Assembly (NCBI GenBank): GCA_902492105.1
Contig: CABUKD010000001.1
Coordinates: 20,072-84,071 of the forward strand
Reading direction: 5' to 3'
DNA from: an uncultured Clostridium sp.
Lineage (GTDB): Bacteria; Bacillota; Clostridia; TANB77; CAG-508
DNA length: 64,000 nt
In this document: piece by piece, positions 63,903 through 64,000 of the stretch
Layout of the letters: every line of letters begins with the position of its first letter
How positions within the stretch are numbered: position 1 is the stretch's first letter
Notes under the pieces: model-generated
What the model was told of the DNA's origin: nothing
Database searches by the model: none
What the model saw: the letters and a program-made list of their open reading frames with translations, nothing else
Program-made: the position numbers and the translations under genes

Positions 63903-63931
63903 ATTATAAAACATATGTTTTTGTTTGTCAA
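63903..63931 (-). promoter_or_regulatory. dinB promoter
   Basis: Minus strand TTGACA (63931-63926), 17-base spacer, TATAAT (63908-63903), a perfect consensus about 18 bases before the start. Confidence 0.9.
63909..63920. promoter_or_regulatory. LexA-box-like operator in the dinB promoter spacer
   Basis: The palindrome AAACATATGTTT fills the spacer between -35 and -10. It differs only at its outer bases from the Bacillus/Clostridium LexA box GAACATATGTTC. Confidence 0.6.
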
Positions 63932-64000
63932 GGTACTTACTAAGAGAATTTTTTCGTTTGTACTGTTTTTTCTACTTTTGCATAAAAAAAATCGTGTTGA

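Overview
The window is very AT-rich, low-GC Gram-positive DNA, probably from an anaerobic Clostridia-like member of the Bacillota. The evidence is strong AGGAGG ribosome sites, TTGACA-17-TATAAT promoters, LCP, VanZ, FtsEX/PcsB-type and CwlO-like envelope genes, a split transketolase, a minimal SufC/SufB pair and a Tn4451-like serine-recombinase element. No rRNA, CRISPR array or complete phage is present.

Layout. 1-3.9 kb is the end of an integrated mobilizable element (DNA methyltransferase, MobC-like protein, oriT-like palindromes, TnpV, large serine recombinase) lying against a tRNA-Gly gene. 4.2-14.3 kb holds housekeeping and membrane genes: DUF368, a U32 tRNA hydroxylase, lipid acyl- and glycosyltransferases, a degenerate YqhQ-like protein, TrmR-like methyltransferase and TypA. 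14.5-28.5 kb is mainly a surface-polysaccharide operon on the minus strand: galE, glycosyltransferases, UDP-sugar dehydrogenase, Wzx flippase, CapK-like ligase, Wzy-like polymerase and LCP ligase. 28.5-38.1 kb holds cmk, a P-loop/Asp23 protein, two multi-membrane glycosyltransferases, a processive GT2 and pnp-rpsO. 38.3-49.1 kb holds Fic, a tRNA Val-Asp-Phe operon, an S41 protease, two M23 coiled-coil hydrolases, ftsEX and split transketolase. 49.3-57.7 kb holds a prepilin-like surface protein, a PemK-like toxin, lysine/DAP genes (asd, dapA, dapB) and sufCB. 57.7-64 kb holds DUF421/DUF4363, a holin-like protein, glmU, a UAP1-like pyrophosphorylase and dinB.

The most striking signal is in decoding. 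Four genes (DUF368, cmk, a GT39-like glycosyltransferase and the UAP1-like pyrophosphorylase) are each split into two frames, and each is restored by skipping one base. In all four the break is exactly at an in-frame CGG codon, and dropping its C gives a GGN glycine codon in the frame that continues the family. By a hand scan, CGG occurs roughly seventy times out of frame in the coding sequence, but in frame only at these four sites and twice in one degenerate gene. This fits CGG being an unassigned codon at which the ribosome slips +1, a possible undescribed recoding system. Two of the four genes should be essential or nearly so.

Other points: the glmU uridylyltransferase site has decayed beside a UAP1-like enzyme that could replace it; the prepilin-like gene is out of frame across an (AG)10 tract, which suggests phase variation; and two copies of a hairpin element show compensatory base changes.
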